Shown: positions 8,450 to 17,919 of the stretch, one piece after another
Layout: the number at the start of each line of letters is the position of its first letter
How positions within the stretch are numbered: the first letter of the stretch is position 1
NCBI RefSeq assembly: GCF_022627575.1
Contig: NZ_JADEYQ010000001.1
Coordinates: forward strand, 496,001-560,000
Reading direction: 5' to 3'
From: Sphingobacterium rhinopitheci
GTDB lineage: Bacteria > Bacteroidota > Bacteroidia > Sphingobacteriales > Sphingobacteriaceae
Length of the DNA stretch: 64,000 nucleotides
Position numbers and translations under genes: made by a program
Notes under the pieces: model-generated
The model's database searches: none
Seen by the model: only the letters and a program-made list of their open reading frames with translations
Told to the model about the DNA's origin: nothing

Positions 8450-10213
8450 ATGAACTATACTAACTTAAGATTATTTGACTTTCTTAAACAAGATATAAAT
8501 ACATCAGGAAGAAAGTTAAAACTTGCTAAACGTGAAGGAAATGGATGGAAAGAATACAGCAAAGAAGAGATAATTGTTGTTGTAGATAATTTATCTAAAG
8601 CCTTACTACATAAAGGCCTTAAAAAAGGTGATAAAGTAGCTATCATGTCAGGAAATAGACCCGAATGGAATTTTGTTGACTTTGCATGCAACCAATTAGG
8701 TATTGCTCTAGTACCACTCTATCCAACTTTATCTGCACAGGATCTGTCCTACATCATGAATGATTCTGAAGCTAAATTTATTTTCGTTAGTAATAAAGAA
8801 CTAACAGAAAAAGCAGAAAAAGCAATACAACAAAATGAACTTAGCGTAGAAGTAATAACATTAGATGCAGTAGATGATTATGCAAATATATTGGATTTAA
8901 TCGCTATTGGAGAATTTATCAATTTAGATTTAAAGCCCTATAATGATGCTGTAACACCCGATGATTTATTAACACTAATTTATACATCAGGCACTACAGG
9001 TAGACCTAAAGGTGTTTGTTTGACACATAAAAATTTAACTAGTAATGTACAAGCAAGTACGCATTTACTACAAGAGCACATCACTAAATCGTTAAGTTTT
9101 TTACCATTATGTCATATTTTCGAACGAATGGTCGTTTATCTATATATATCAAACGGTGTACAAGTTTATTATGCTGAAAGCCTAGATAATATAGTTGCTG
9201 ACATCAACGAAGTTAAGCCTCAAGTATTCACCACAGTACCACGAGTAATGGAAAAAGTATACGATAAGGTTATTGAAAAAGGAAACGCATTGACAGGGGT
9301 CAAAAAGACACTCTTCTTTTGGGCTGTAGATTTGGCATTTCAATATAAAGAGCCAGCACACAATAGTATCTGGTACAATTTCAAATTAGCAATTGCAAGA
9401 AAGTTAATTTTCTCCAAATGGCAACAAGCATTGGGAGGCAATATAGAACTGATAATCTCTGGGGGAGCTGCTCTTCAAGAAAGATTGGCACGCATTTTTT
9501 GGGCCGCTGGAATTAAGGTATTAGAGGGATATGGGTTGACGGAGACATCTCCAGTAATCGCTGTTAATTCATGGAATGAAAAAGATGTAAAATTTGGTAC
9601 AGTAGGACGTGTACTACATAATCTAGATGTCAAAATCGCTGCTGATGGTGAGGTACTCGTCAAAGGTCCATCTATCACAGTAGGATATTATAAAAATGAT
9701 AATGCTACAAAAGAATGTATTGACAAAGAGGGCTATTTCTACACGGGAGATATAGGTGAACTAACAGCAGATGGTTTTTTAAAAATCACTGACCGCAAAA
9801 AGGAAATATTCAAAACTGCAGGCGGTAAATACATAGCACCACAAATAATGGAGAACAAATTAATGGAATCTACCTTTATAGCACAAGTAATGATTATAGG
9901 AGATAATCAACGTTTTCCGTCAGCATTAATTGTTCCTGCTTATGAGGTATTAGAAAAATATGCGCAATATAAAGATCTAAAATATGAAAGTCGTGAAGAC
10001 CTCATAAAAGCAGAATTGGTCTTAAAAAAATACAACCAAGAAATAGAAATAGCGAATTCTGAATTTGGACAGTGGGAAAAAGTTAAAAAATTTGTACTAT
10101 TGGAAAAAGAATGGACAATTGAAAATGGTGAATTAACACCAAAACTGTCCCTAAAAAGAAAAATAATCGCACAACATTGCGATGATTTGATAAAAGCAAT
10201 ATATGCAGAGTAA
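8450..10213 (+). CDS. Long-chain acyl-CoA synthetase (AMP-forming)
   Basis: A 587-residue adenylate-forming ligase that activates fatty acids to acyl-CoA via acyl-AMP. The P-loop YTSGTTGRPKG is at residues 178-188, followed by SFLPLCHIFER, the substrate motif GYGLTETSP, the hinge Asp in YFYTGDIGEL and the core motif DRKKEIFKTAGGKYI. This set and the length match FadD-like ligases of Bacteroidota. Its stop overlaps the start of the YihY gene by 11 bp, so the two are translationally linked. Chain length preference cannot be read from the sequence. Confidence 0.93.
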   Translation: MNYTNLRLFDFLKQDINTSGRKLKLAKREGNGWKEYSKEEIIVVVDNLSKALLHKGLKKGDKVAIMSGNRPEWNFVDFACNQLGIALVPLYPTLSAQDLSYIMNDSEAKFIFVSNKELTEKAEKAIQQNELSVEVITLDAVDDYANILDLIAIGEFINLDLKPYNDAVTPDDLLTLIYTSGTTGRPKGVCLTHKNLTSNVQASTHLLQEHITKSLSFLPLCHIFERMVVYLYISNGVQVYYAESLDNIVADINEVKPQVFTTVPRVMEKVYDKVIEKGNALTGVKKTLFFWAVDLAFQYKEPAHNSIWYNFKLAIARKLIFSKWQQALGGNIELIISGGAALQERLARIFWAAGIKVLEGYGLTETSPVIAVNSWNEKDVKFGTVGRVLHNLDVKIAADGEVLVKGPSITVGYYKNDNATKECIDKEGYFYTGDIGELTADGFLKITDRKKEIFKTAGGKYIAPQIMENKLMESTFIAQVMIIGDNQRFPSALIVPAYEVLEKYAQYKDLKYESREDLIKAELVLKKYNQEIEIANSEFGQWEKVKKFVLLEKEWTIENGELTPKLSLKRKIIAQHCDDLIKAIYAE

Positions 10214-11222
10214 AAATAAGATAACTAAAGAAAGAGAACCGTTTCTTCAAAAGATGAAAGGCTTTGGTCAATTATTAATTAAAGCAGGCTTAGCTTTTGC
10301 AGAAGACAAATGCATGAAAATGAGCGCTTCACTAGCTTATTACACTGTATTTTCTATTGGCCCATTAATTATTATTATTATTTGGGCTTTAGGATTTTTA
10401 TATGGTGATCTATCAGAAGGTACAGATGCGGCAAAAAATACTGTTTTCAATGAATTGAATGAATTTGTAGGACCAGAAATAGGCAAACTACTAGAACAGA
10501 CTATACAGCAAATAACACTGGAGAACAAATCAAATATTGGTTTAATAATAGGTACAGTAACACTAATAATTACTTCAACGACCATCTTTGTAGATATACA
10601 ACACTCTATTAATACTATCTGGAAGATTAAAGTAAAACCAAAAAAAGACTGGTTAAAAATGCTAATCAATCGATTAATATCCTTCTCAATGATCGTTGGA
10701 TTAAGTTTTTTATTGATGGCTTCCCTCCTAATCAGTAGTATAATAGGAATTATTACTAAAAATATAGAAAAAATATTTCACACTTGGAATATTCAAGAGC
10801 TCGATATACAATTTTGGGACTGGGTAAATACCGGTATAACATTTACGGTAATCGCTGTACTTTTTGGTTTTATATTTGCCTTTTTACCTGATGCCAAAGT
10901 ACGCTTTAAAGATATTCTTGGCGGCTCCATATTCACCGCATCATTATTTATGATAGGTAAATATGGAATTTCAGTATATCTATCTGTAAATGCTACAGCA
11001 ACAGCTTATGGTGCTGCAGGATCCATTATAATCCTCTTAGCATGGGTTTATTACTCAGCTGCCATATTATATTTCGGGGCACAATTTACAAAAGAGTATG
11101 CCATTAAATACGGTAATGGTATTAAGCCAAATTCATTCGCCGTATTGATTCAACAAATTGAAGTTGAAGTAAATGACGATAGTGAATTAATAATAAGAGA
11201 GGATAAAAACGACAATAAATAG
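10203..11222 (+). CDS. YihY/BrkB family inner-membrane protein
   Basis: A 339-residue integral membrane protein of the YihY/BrkB family with about six transmembrane segments. It has the characteristic early motif MSASLAYYTVFSIGPL followed by an Asp/Gln-rich loop, and the late segment YGAAGSIIILLAWVYYSA. The often used name ribonuclease BN rests on an old mis-assignment; the true role is unknown. It overlaps the acyl-CoA synthetase stop and shares one base with the start of the next gene, forming a three-gene operon. Confidence 0.9.
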   Translation: MQSKNKITKEREPFLQKMKGFGQLLIKAGLAFAEDKCMKMSASLAYYTVFSIGPLIIIIIWALGFLYGDLSEGTDAAKNTVFNELNEFVGPEIGKLLEQTIQQITLENKSNIGLIIGTVTLIITSTTIFVDIQHSINTIWKIKVKPKKDWLKMLINRLISFSMIVGLSFLLMASLLISSIIGIITKNIEKIFHTWNIQELDIQFWDWVNTGITFTVIAVLFGFIFAFLPDAKVRFKDILGGSIFTASLFMIGKYGISVYLSVNATATAYGAAGSIIILLAWVYYSAAILYFGAQFTKEYAIKYGNGIKPNSFAVLIQQIEVEVNDDSELIIREDKNDNK

Positions 11223-12076
11223 TGCGCGACAAGAGTGTTGAATATATGTTACTGGCGGGGATATTTTTCGCCTTAATGAATATCTGTGTAAAATACGTTT
11301 CTCATTTACCTACTTTAGAAGTCGTATTATTCCGTTCTGTATTTAGTTTAGTTGTTACCTATTATTTGTTGAGAAAGCATAATATCCCTCCTTTAGGTAA
11401 CCAAATTGGTACCCTGACATTACGTGGTATCGCAGGATGCTTGGGGTTGATTGGGTCTTTCTATACCTTACAGCACATCCCACTAGCTTCGGCTGTCACC
11501 ATCAATTACCTATCGCCTTTTTTCACAGCGATACTTGGAATATTTATAGCAAAGCAAAAAGTAAGACCTATTCAATTTCTCTATTTTTTCATTTCTATAT
11601 TAGGGGTTGTACTATTAAAAGGCTTTGACTTTAGGATATCCACCATTGATATACTAATTGGCTTGGGTGCTGCATTCTTTGCAGGAATAGCCTACAATAT
11701 GATATCCAAAAGTAAAGGTAAAGATCATCCGTTGGTCATCATTTTTTATTTCCCTTTATTGACAATTCCTTTTGTGGGTATATATAGTATTTTCCATTGG
11801 GAAACACCTATTGGAATGGATTGGTTTTACTTGCTATTGATTGGAATATTCACACAAATAGCACAATATTACATGACTTTATCCTATCAAAATGCTAACC
11901 TCGCAAAAGTAGCTAGCCTCAATTACTTAGGTGTAATCTATGCATTAGGATTTGGTTACATACTATTTGATGAATCCTTCAATTTGATGAGTATTGTAGC
12001 TATTGGAATAATTTTGTTGGGCGTTGTTTTGAATTTATTCGACACAAAAATATGGGCAAAAATAAAGCCTAAATAA
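11222..12076 (+). CDS. EamA/DMT-superfamily transporter
   Basis: A 284-residue polytopic protein with about ten membrane helices arranged as two EamA repeats (the first around SVFSLVVTYYLL and PLASAVTINYLSPFF, the second around NANLAKVASLNYLGVIYA). This is the drug/metabolite transporter layout; substrates range from amino acids to nucleosides and cannot be predicted. The start is a GTG overlapping the preceding TAG stop by one base (TAGTG), which indicates translational coupling in the acyl-CoA synthetase operon. Confidence 0.88.
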   Translation: MRDKSVEYMLLAGIFFALMNICVKYVSHLPTLEVVLFRSVFSLVVTYYLLRKHNIPPLGNQIGTLTLRGIAGCLGLIGSFYTLQHIPLASAVTINYLSPFFTAILGIFIAKQKVRPIQFLYFFISILGVVLLKGFDFRISTIDILIGLGAAFFAGIAYNMISKSKGKDHPLVIIFYFPLLTIPFVGIYSIFHWETPIGMDWFYLLLIGIFTQIAQYYMTLSYQNANLAKVASLNYLGVIYALGFGYILFDESFNLMSIVAIGIILLGVVLNLFDTKIWAKIKPK

Positions 12077-12094
12077 AATTATCTAGGCTTTATT
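12061..12094. terminator. Terminator overlapping the 3' end of the EamA gene
   Basis: AATAAAGCCTA (12061-12071) pairs with TAGGCTTTATT (12084-12094). The left arm lies inside the coding sequence, before the stop codon. It can act on both convergent genes. Confidence 0.65.
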
Positions 12095-12113
12095 CTATAG
12101 TACTTAATTAGTT

Positions 12114-14819
12114 CTATTTTACGTCATAATAGTAGACTGTCCTTCCTACTTTACCATTAGCATCCATCCCTTCTACTACGACTTTATATTTACCATTGCC
12201 ATCAGCATTATAAAATTCTATTATAGAGTTGCCACTTTCATCCAATTCAACGTCAGGTTTCCATAATATGGTAGATCTATAATCATTAATCTCCTTACTT
12301 TGTGCTGTTTCATATTTTGGCGTGTAAAATGTACGTTCTTTAATGTAACCTAATGGGAATAAATCTATGACATTTGATTTCGGCAACATCGCTTCAATTT
12401 GCGCTAAGCTCATTCTTGGTCCTTTGGGTTTTTCCTTTTTAGTAATAATGGAAACAACCCCATTATTTTGATAAAGTCTACTTACTGTTCCCAAATCATC
12501 TTTTGTGAAAATCTCTATCGCTTCGACTTCATTTGGATTAATGGAATTTAACGTATTTTCATCAATAGGCATACCATTCAAGAAAAACTGAACCGGTGTC
12601 CTAGCGCCTTGATTGTAACTCCGTGTCAAAAAATATTTTTGGGTATTAGAATCGAATGTAACGCCTGTCAACAATGTATTCAAACACATACTTAATACAT
12701 TACAACCACTCAAGCGCTCCCCTTCTATCCTATGATCAGCCATAGAAAGACCAGATAGTGCTGAGAACTCTTTACTTGTTCGGATGATCTTACGATTAGC
12801 AGTAACCGTTACTTCGTCTATCAAATAAGATTTTCTAAATTCATTTTTGCTATTGACAAGATATTCACTAATGTGCTTGTCAATATTCAAAACCTCATTA
12901 GCTTTATATGGATTGTCTAAGTCAATAGCCGGATAATATGTTTGATCTAAATTTATAATTAGATTTCTATAATTATCATTTCCACGGGCATTAATAGTTA
13001 CTTTAACAGAGTCAGGGAAATTTAAATCCTCAAATACAAAACGTCCATTGTTGTCCGTATATACATCCTTACGAATTGCCTTTTCAGGAATAGATAATAA
13101 TAAACCACCATTAGGGTATTGTTTACCTGTATTGAGACGCAATGTCCCAGACAAATTTATCCCTTGCTCCGGCAAAAAATCTACTTTAGGATATTTTTGT
13201 GCTATTAAATCATCATACGAAAAACGTCTAAAACCTTGGGTCATTAATAAAGCATCTAAGGCTTCCTCACGATTAGCTACCTGCTTATCAAAATAATAAT
13301 TAGGCTTTTCGATATATCCTTTAAGGTCAGAGGTCAATAACAAATTGCTCAAGATTGAATTTTCATGATGATCGTCAAAAGGAACTTTTGACTCATCAAT
13401 AACAGCAACTGACAAAGTCGACAATGCTTTTTCTGACGTCACATTTGATATATTCAATTTTACTTTTTCCTTCTGGGCATAATTACTCTTATCAGATTTT
13501 ACCTGAATAGCTAAATTCTCCGCTGCTTCATTGAATACTAATCTTTCACTCAATGCTTTCCCCTGCGGGGAAACTAAGCTAAACTGAATAATTCCATTCG
13601 GTAAATCTTTTATTGGTACGCTGATAGATACATTAGTACTCTTAATCGTTACTTGAGCGCCATATATCAAATGACCATTTAGCTGACCAAAGATATAATA
13701 AGGTTGATTTTGAACTTTAGCAAAGAAAGCTTCACTCATAACAAGAGAGATATTGATACTTTCATTATTTTTGATTGTAGCCACTAAATTAACACCATCA
13801 TCTTTCACAGCAGGTAATTCAAATGTACGTTCGGTACCGTTGGGCAGAGTAGCGACTGCTTTATATAATTCGCCCATCGTCGGAGTAAATTCAAATGTCC
13901 CCATTCCTAATCCCAAGTCACTGAATTCAGCTACTGTTTTCTTCTTACTATCGATAATTTTACCTTTAAGACGTACGGATTTCCCATCAATACCTATGCC
14001 TTTAAAAGCTACTTTTTTGGATACATTAGCTAATAAATCACCTCCTTCAGGAAAAAACTGTAGATCTACTTCCTCCAGTGCATGACGAAGCGGAAAATCA
14101 CCTACCTGGGTCGTTTCGCCGTCAATCTTGACAACCAGATGTCCCTTCTTTAAGAGTTCTTTATCTTTAGACGAAAAAGAAAGACTCACACTTCCCATGG
14201 CATCAGTTTCACCCTTACCTTTATCAAAAGCATCCCATCCGTCACTTGCTTCCCAGCTTACTTTCTTACGTGCTAAGATATTTCCATTACCATCTCTAAA
14301 TTGAATAGTAGCTTTGGTCTTATTACCATCAGGTGTATAGGTAATATCCGTACCTAATTTTTTATTAATGGCATCACCAATAGGGATAACTTTATTATAA
14401 AAATTGTCCATTGAAAAATTCATCATCCATTTGGTATAAGCTCTAAAGCGATAGTTATCCTGTTTGATAACCTGAGGATCTAATACATAGAAGCCTTCTC
14501 CAGCTCCATTTTTGAGCGGTATACGCAATGTTTGAATCAGCGAATCTCTACTATTAACGATGTCTACATAAGCAATTTTGCTTGGTGTATATTCGATTTG
14601 ATTGTGCTGCAAATAACTTTTGAACCACAAGGTATCCCCTACTGCATAATAAGGTTTATCAAAATGTAGGTGCAATTTCTCGACGGGATATACCCCTAAA
14701 TATTTTTGCAAACGCTCCACAACGGTATTAATTGGAATCTTTGGTACCTCTTGGGCCTGTATTGGCAAATAAAATAGAACGAATAGAAATACGTAATAAA
14801 TAGGTCTAATAGTTTTCAT
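12114..14819 (-). CDS. Secreted plug-domain protein with MG2-like region
   Basis: A 901-residue exported protein. Residues 1-22 form a signal peptide ending in IQA. Near residues 43-70 is the macroglobulin MG2-like motif KLHLHFDKPYYAVGDTLWF, seen in many Bacteroidota surface proteins. Several Ig-like domains follow, with a carboxypeptidase-regulatory-like domain around 555-620. A TonB-dependent-receptor plug-like segment lies near 670-795 (DEVTVTANRK, then NGMPIDENTL and VEAIEIFTKDD). The protein ends with a short beta domain and no 22-stranded barrel follows, so it is not a complete TonB receptor. It is probably periplasmic or surface-attached; the function is unknown. Confidence 0.8.
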   Translation of the reverse strand: MKTIRPIYYVFLFVLFYLPIQAQEVPKIPINTVVERLQKYLGVYPVEKLHLHFDKPYYAVGDTLWFKSYLQHNQIEYTPSKIAYVDIVNSRDSLIQTLRIPLKNGAGEGFYVLDPQVIKQDNYRFRAYTKWMMNFSMDNFYNKVIPIGDAINKKLGTDITYTPDGNKTKATIQFRDGNGNILARKKVSWEASDGWDAFDKGKGETDAMGSVSLSFSSKDKELLKKGHLVVKIDGETTQVGDFPLRHALEEVDLQFFPEGGDLLANVSKKVAFKGIGIDGKSVRLKGKIIDSKKKTVAEFSDLGLGMGTFEFTPTMGELYKAVATLPNGTERTFELPAVKDDGVNLVATIKNNESINISLVMSEAFFAKVQNQPYYIFGQLNGHLIYGAQVTIKSTNVSISVPIKDLPNGIIQFSLVSPQGKALSERLVFNEAAENLAIQVKSDKSNYAQKEKVKLNISNVTSEKALSTLSVAVIDESKVPFDDHHENSILSNLLLTSDLKGYIEKPNYYFDKQVANREEALDALLMTQGFRRFSYDDLIAQKYPKVDFLPEQGINLSGTLRLNTGKQYPNGGLLLSIPEKAIRKDVYTDNNGRFVFEDLNFPDSVKVTINARGNDNYRNLIINLDQTYYPAIDLDNPYKANEVLNIDKHISEYLVNSKNEFRKSYLIDEVTVTANRKIIRTSKEFSALSGLSMADHRIEGERLSGCNVLSMCLNTLLTGVTFDSNTQKYFLTRSYNQGARTPVQFFLNGMPIDENTLNSINPNEVEAIEIFTKDDLGTVSRLYQNNGVVSIITKKEKPKGPRMSLAQIEAMLPKSNVIDLFPLGYIKERTFYTPKYETAQSKEINDYRSTILWKPDVELDESGNSIIEFYNADGNGKYKVVVEGMDANGKVGRTVYYYDVK

Positions 14820-14899
14820 TAAATCAGTATTTAGCTAAAGATAAAAATTATATCTTTTATCACTTATAAAAGGTATAATTTACAATAGAATTTAACATA

Positions 14900-16387
14900 T
14901 TATAACAATGGAGCCAATAATCTACAAACAGAATCTATTGCTTTTTCTAGACGAGACCTAGCTTCCCAAGTACTTAAATTTAATAAAGTACTTTCCTTTT
15001 TGTCTTGTTCAAATTGATTTTGCAATTGGATGCATAGCGGAGGATCTGAAATAATAGCCGCAATCTCATAATTGATATAAAAACTACGTATATCAAGATT
15101 AACAGTCCCCACAAAGGACAGCTTGTCGTCTATCGTAACCGTCTTAGCATGTAAGAATCCTTTATTGTATAAATATACTTTTACATTACGTTGCAATAAT
15201 GGTTTCAAAAATGACAAAGAAGCGTGTCTTACCAAGAAAGAGTCCGAAGTATTCGGAATCATCAGCTCTACATTGACCCCCGAAGAAGCAGCCACTATCA
15301 AAGCACGTTCTAACTCCTGACTAGGGATATAATAAGGCGTACACAACCGGACACTGGTATGCGCTTCACCAATTGCTAATAATAAAGCTTCCATATTAAA
15401 CGGACCAATGGAAGCAGGGTCACTGGAGACGAAACCTACTCCTGCAGCACCACTACCCATTTCCTTGTCTCGATTAATTTTCAAATAACCATCTTCCAAT
15501 AGAAAAGGGATTCCTTCAGTCTGGTTCCAAGAGCTCCAAAAGCTTAATTGCAACATATTAACCGCATTTCCTTCAAAGCGAACAGCAGTATCTCTCCAAT
15601 AAACTTGTTTAGTATTTTTAGGATCGTTTATATACTTATCAGAAATATTAATTCCGCCAATATATCCTACAGCGCCATCAATTACGGCTATCTTTCGATG
15701 ATTTCTATAATTTGAGTTGGCCAAAGAGGTAAATGTTACCGGTAAAAAAGCATAGAACAGAATTTTACTATCTTGCTTCTTACGCATATATTTAACCAAT
15801 TGAGGAGACCCAAAATTATCTACCAATAAACGTACGATAATTCCTTCACGTGCCTTATTTTCTAGAATATCAAGTATCTGTGTGCCAATACTATCTGTTT
15901 CAAAAATATAATATTCCATATGTATAGAATGCTTCGCATTCAATAAGTCTGCTATAAATAGAGGGAATTTTTGTTCTCCATTTATCAAAAGCTGGACATT
16001 ATTATTTAACGTAGGCAAAGAAAGTCTTTCTTTCTTCATCAGACGATACACTTTGGATAAGTCACCAATCTTTTCGTGAATGTCTTGAATAAAAGAATCC
16101 ATAATAGGATCCAATTCACGCCATTTCTTTTCCAACTTGACAGTCTGTTGTCGATTAATTCTTTTTATTTTTTGTACTTTAACATATTTCTGTCCAAAAA
16201 AATAATATAAAATTAAACCTACCAAAGGCAGAAAAACAATAACCAAAATCCATGCAATGGTCTTTGTCGGATTTCCATTTTCAATTAGTATTGTACTAAT
16301 CACCCCCGCATAAAGAAGTAATAATGGTATCCAATACCAATTCCTTGCAAAATCCCAGAATGGTTCTAAGGCCTCAAATATCTCCAT
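14900..16387 (-). CDS. cls: Cardiolipin synthase
   Basis: A 495-residue phospholipase D-family membrane enzyme joining two phosphatidylglycerols into cardiolipin and glycerol. Two transmembrane helices (about 19-36 and 43-64) precede a basic linker. The two HKD motifs are HRKIAVID (His230, Lys232, Asp237) and HAKTVTID (His413, Lys415, Asp420). Length and layout match bacterial Cls of the ClsA type. It stands alone between a terminator upstream and the plug-domain gene downstream. Confidence 0.94.
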   Translation of the reverse strand: MEIFEALEPFWDFARNWYWIPLLLLYAGVISTILIENGNPTKTIAWILVIVFLPLVGLILYYFFGQKYVKVQKIKRINRQQTVKLEKKWRELDPIMDSFIQDIHEKIGDLSKVYRLMKKERLSLPTLNNNVQLLINGEQKFPLFIADLLNAKHSIHMEYYIFETDSIGTQILDILENKAREGIIVRLLVDNFGSPQLVKYMRKKQDSKILFYAFLPVTFTSLANSNYRNHRKIAVIDGAVGYIGGINISDKYINDPKNTKQVYWRDTAVRFEGNAVNMLQLSFWSSWNQTEGIPFLLEDGYLKINRDKEMGSGAAGVGFVSSDPASIGPFNMEALLLAIGEAHTSVRLCTPYYIPSQELERALIVAASSGVNVELMIPNTSDSFLVRHASLSFLKPLLQRNVKVYLYNKGFLHAKTVTIDDKLSFVGTVNLDIRSFYINYEIAAIISDPPLCIQLQNQFEQDKKESTLLNLSTWEARSRLEKAIDSVCRLLAPLL

Positions 16388-16420
16388 ACTGTATCAATAT
16401 AAACAAAATGTTCGACACAA

Positions 16421-16454
16421 AAAAGAAGTCTATGATGACTCATAGACTTCTTTT
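16421..16454. terminator. Intrinsic terminator of the E2 gene
   Basis: A perfect 15 bp stem: AAAAGAAGTCTATGA (16421-16435) and TCATAGACTTCTTTT (16440-16454). The minus-strand transcript continues into a T run. Confidence 0.85.
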
Positions 16455-16469
16455 ATTTTATACTTAAAC

Positions 16470-17813
16470 CTAAATTTCTCTGTCTTTATCCCATTTTTCA
16501 AGGTAATCACCTACACGTCTTAAAAAAGACCCTCCTAATGCACCATCAATGACACGGTGATCATAAGACATCGTAAGATACATCATATGACGTATAGCGA
16601 TAACATCACCATCTGCTGTTTCTAATACAGCAGGTTTTTTTGTAATGGTACCTACAGCAAGTATCGCTGCTTGTGGTTGATTAATAATAGGCATCCCAAA
16701 GATATTACCAAATGCTCCGATATTGGTAAATGTAAAAGTACCATCCTGCGTGTCATCAGGTTTTAACTTGTTGCCCCTCGCTCTAACTGCTAAATCGTTC
16801 ACTGCTTTACTCAAACCTACTAAACTCAATTGATCAGCATCTTTGATAACAGGAACTATAAGATTACCTGTTGGCAGCGCTGCTGCCATACCAATATTGA
16901 TATGTTTTCTTATGATGATATTATTACCATCTACAGAAACATTAATCATTGGAAAATCTTTAAGCGCTTTACTAATAGCTTCGATAATCAATGGCGTAAA
17001 TGTTATATTTTCGCCTTCACGCTTCTTATAACTATCTTTAACTTTATTTCGCCAATTGACCAAATTCGTAACATCAGCTTCAACTACAGAAAATACATGC
17101 GGTGAAGTACGTATACTATTAACCATATGATCAGCAATCAATCTGCGCATACGATCCATTTCTATTATTTCGTCACCATTAGAAGATTTAACCACCATAG
17201 CAGGTGCTGTGGCAGGTATATTCGCCGTAGAAGACTGGCTTTGTATGTTAGTAACTGTTTGTTTATTTACGACAGTATTAGCTCGTGTAGCGAGATAATC
17301 AAGCACATCTTGTTTTGTCACTCTACCTTCACTTCCAGAACCTACAATACATTCTAATTCAGACGATTCCAACCCTTCTTTATATGCGATATTTCTTACT
17401 AAAGGAGAATAAAACCTACCTTGTCCATCAAGATTGCTATGCGAAACAGTAGGTTGTTCTGTAGTTTGTAAAAGTTCAGTACCCGGAATTTCGAAATCTA
17501 CCTCCACTTCTTCTGCAACTTCCTTTGCCGTATTATTTGATACTAACGTGGTCGTATCTACTTTATCGTCACCTTCAATTTCCAAAATAGCTATTGGTTC
17601 TCCTACTTGAATAACTGACCCTTCTGCGAATAAAAGTTCTTTGATAATACCAGATACAGATGAGGGTACTTCAGAATCTACTTTATCGGTCGCTATTTCG
17701 GCTAATGTTTCGTCTTCTTGGATATGCTCCCCTACTGACTTTAACCATTTAGTTAACGTCGCTTCAGAAACACTTTCTCCCATTTTTGGAAGTACCAATT
17801 TGAAAAATCCCAT
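16470..17813 (-). CDS. Lipoylated E2 acyltransferase of a 2-oxo acid dehydrogenase complex
   Basis: A 447-residue dihydrolipoamide acyltransferase core subunit, transferring acyl groups from lipoyl-lysine to CoA. A single lipoyl domain has Lys44 in ATDKVDSE. The E1/E3-binding domain lies at about 132-168 (SPLVRNIAYKEGL, then GRVTKQDVLDYL), and the catalytic domain at 215-447 ends with the signature DHRVIDG (His419, Asp423). No E1 or E3 genes are adjacent. Pyruvate, branched-chain acid and 2-oxoglutarate complexes cannot be told apart with certainty; the single lipoyl domain and sequence style suggest branched-chain or general use. Lipoyl synthase is encoded at 56.6 kb. Confidence 0.9.
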   Translation of the reverse strand: MGFFKLVLPKMGESVSEATLTKWLKSVGEHIQEDETLAEIATDKVDSEVPSSVSGIIKELLFAEGSVIQVGEPIAILEIEGDDKVDTTTLVSNNTAKEVAEEVEVDFEIPGTELLQTTEQPTVSHSNLDGQGRFYSPLVRNIAYKEGLESSELECIVGSGSEGRVTKQDVLDYLATRANTVVNKQTVTNIQSQSSTANIPATAPAMVVKSSNGDEIIEMDRMRRLIADHMVNSIRTSPHVFSVVEADVTNLVNWRNKVKDSYKKREGENITFTPLIIEAISKALKDFPMINVSVDGNNIIIRKHINIGMAAALPTGNLIVPVIKDADQLSLVGLSKAVNDLAVRARGNKLKPDDTQDGTFTFTNIGAFGNIFGMPIINQPQAAILAVGTITKKPAVLETADGDVIAIRHMMYLTMSYDHRVIDGALGGSFLRRVGDYLEKWDKDREI

Positions 17814-17919
17814 AGTTATATCGTAATTAAGGATACTAAGTTAAAAAAATATGAATTAAAACGCTAAGGACAATATATAATAATTGATTTTATATATATA
17901 CCAAAATTATATTTCGAAA

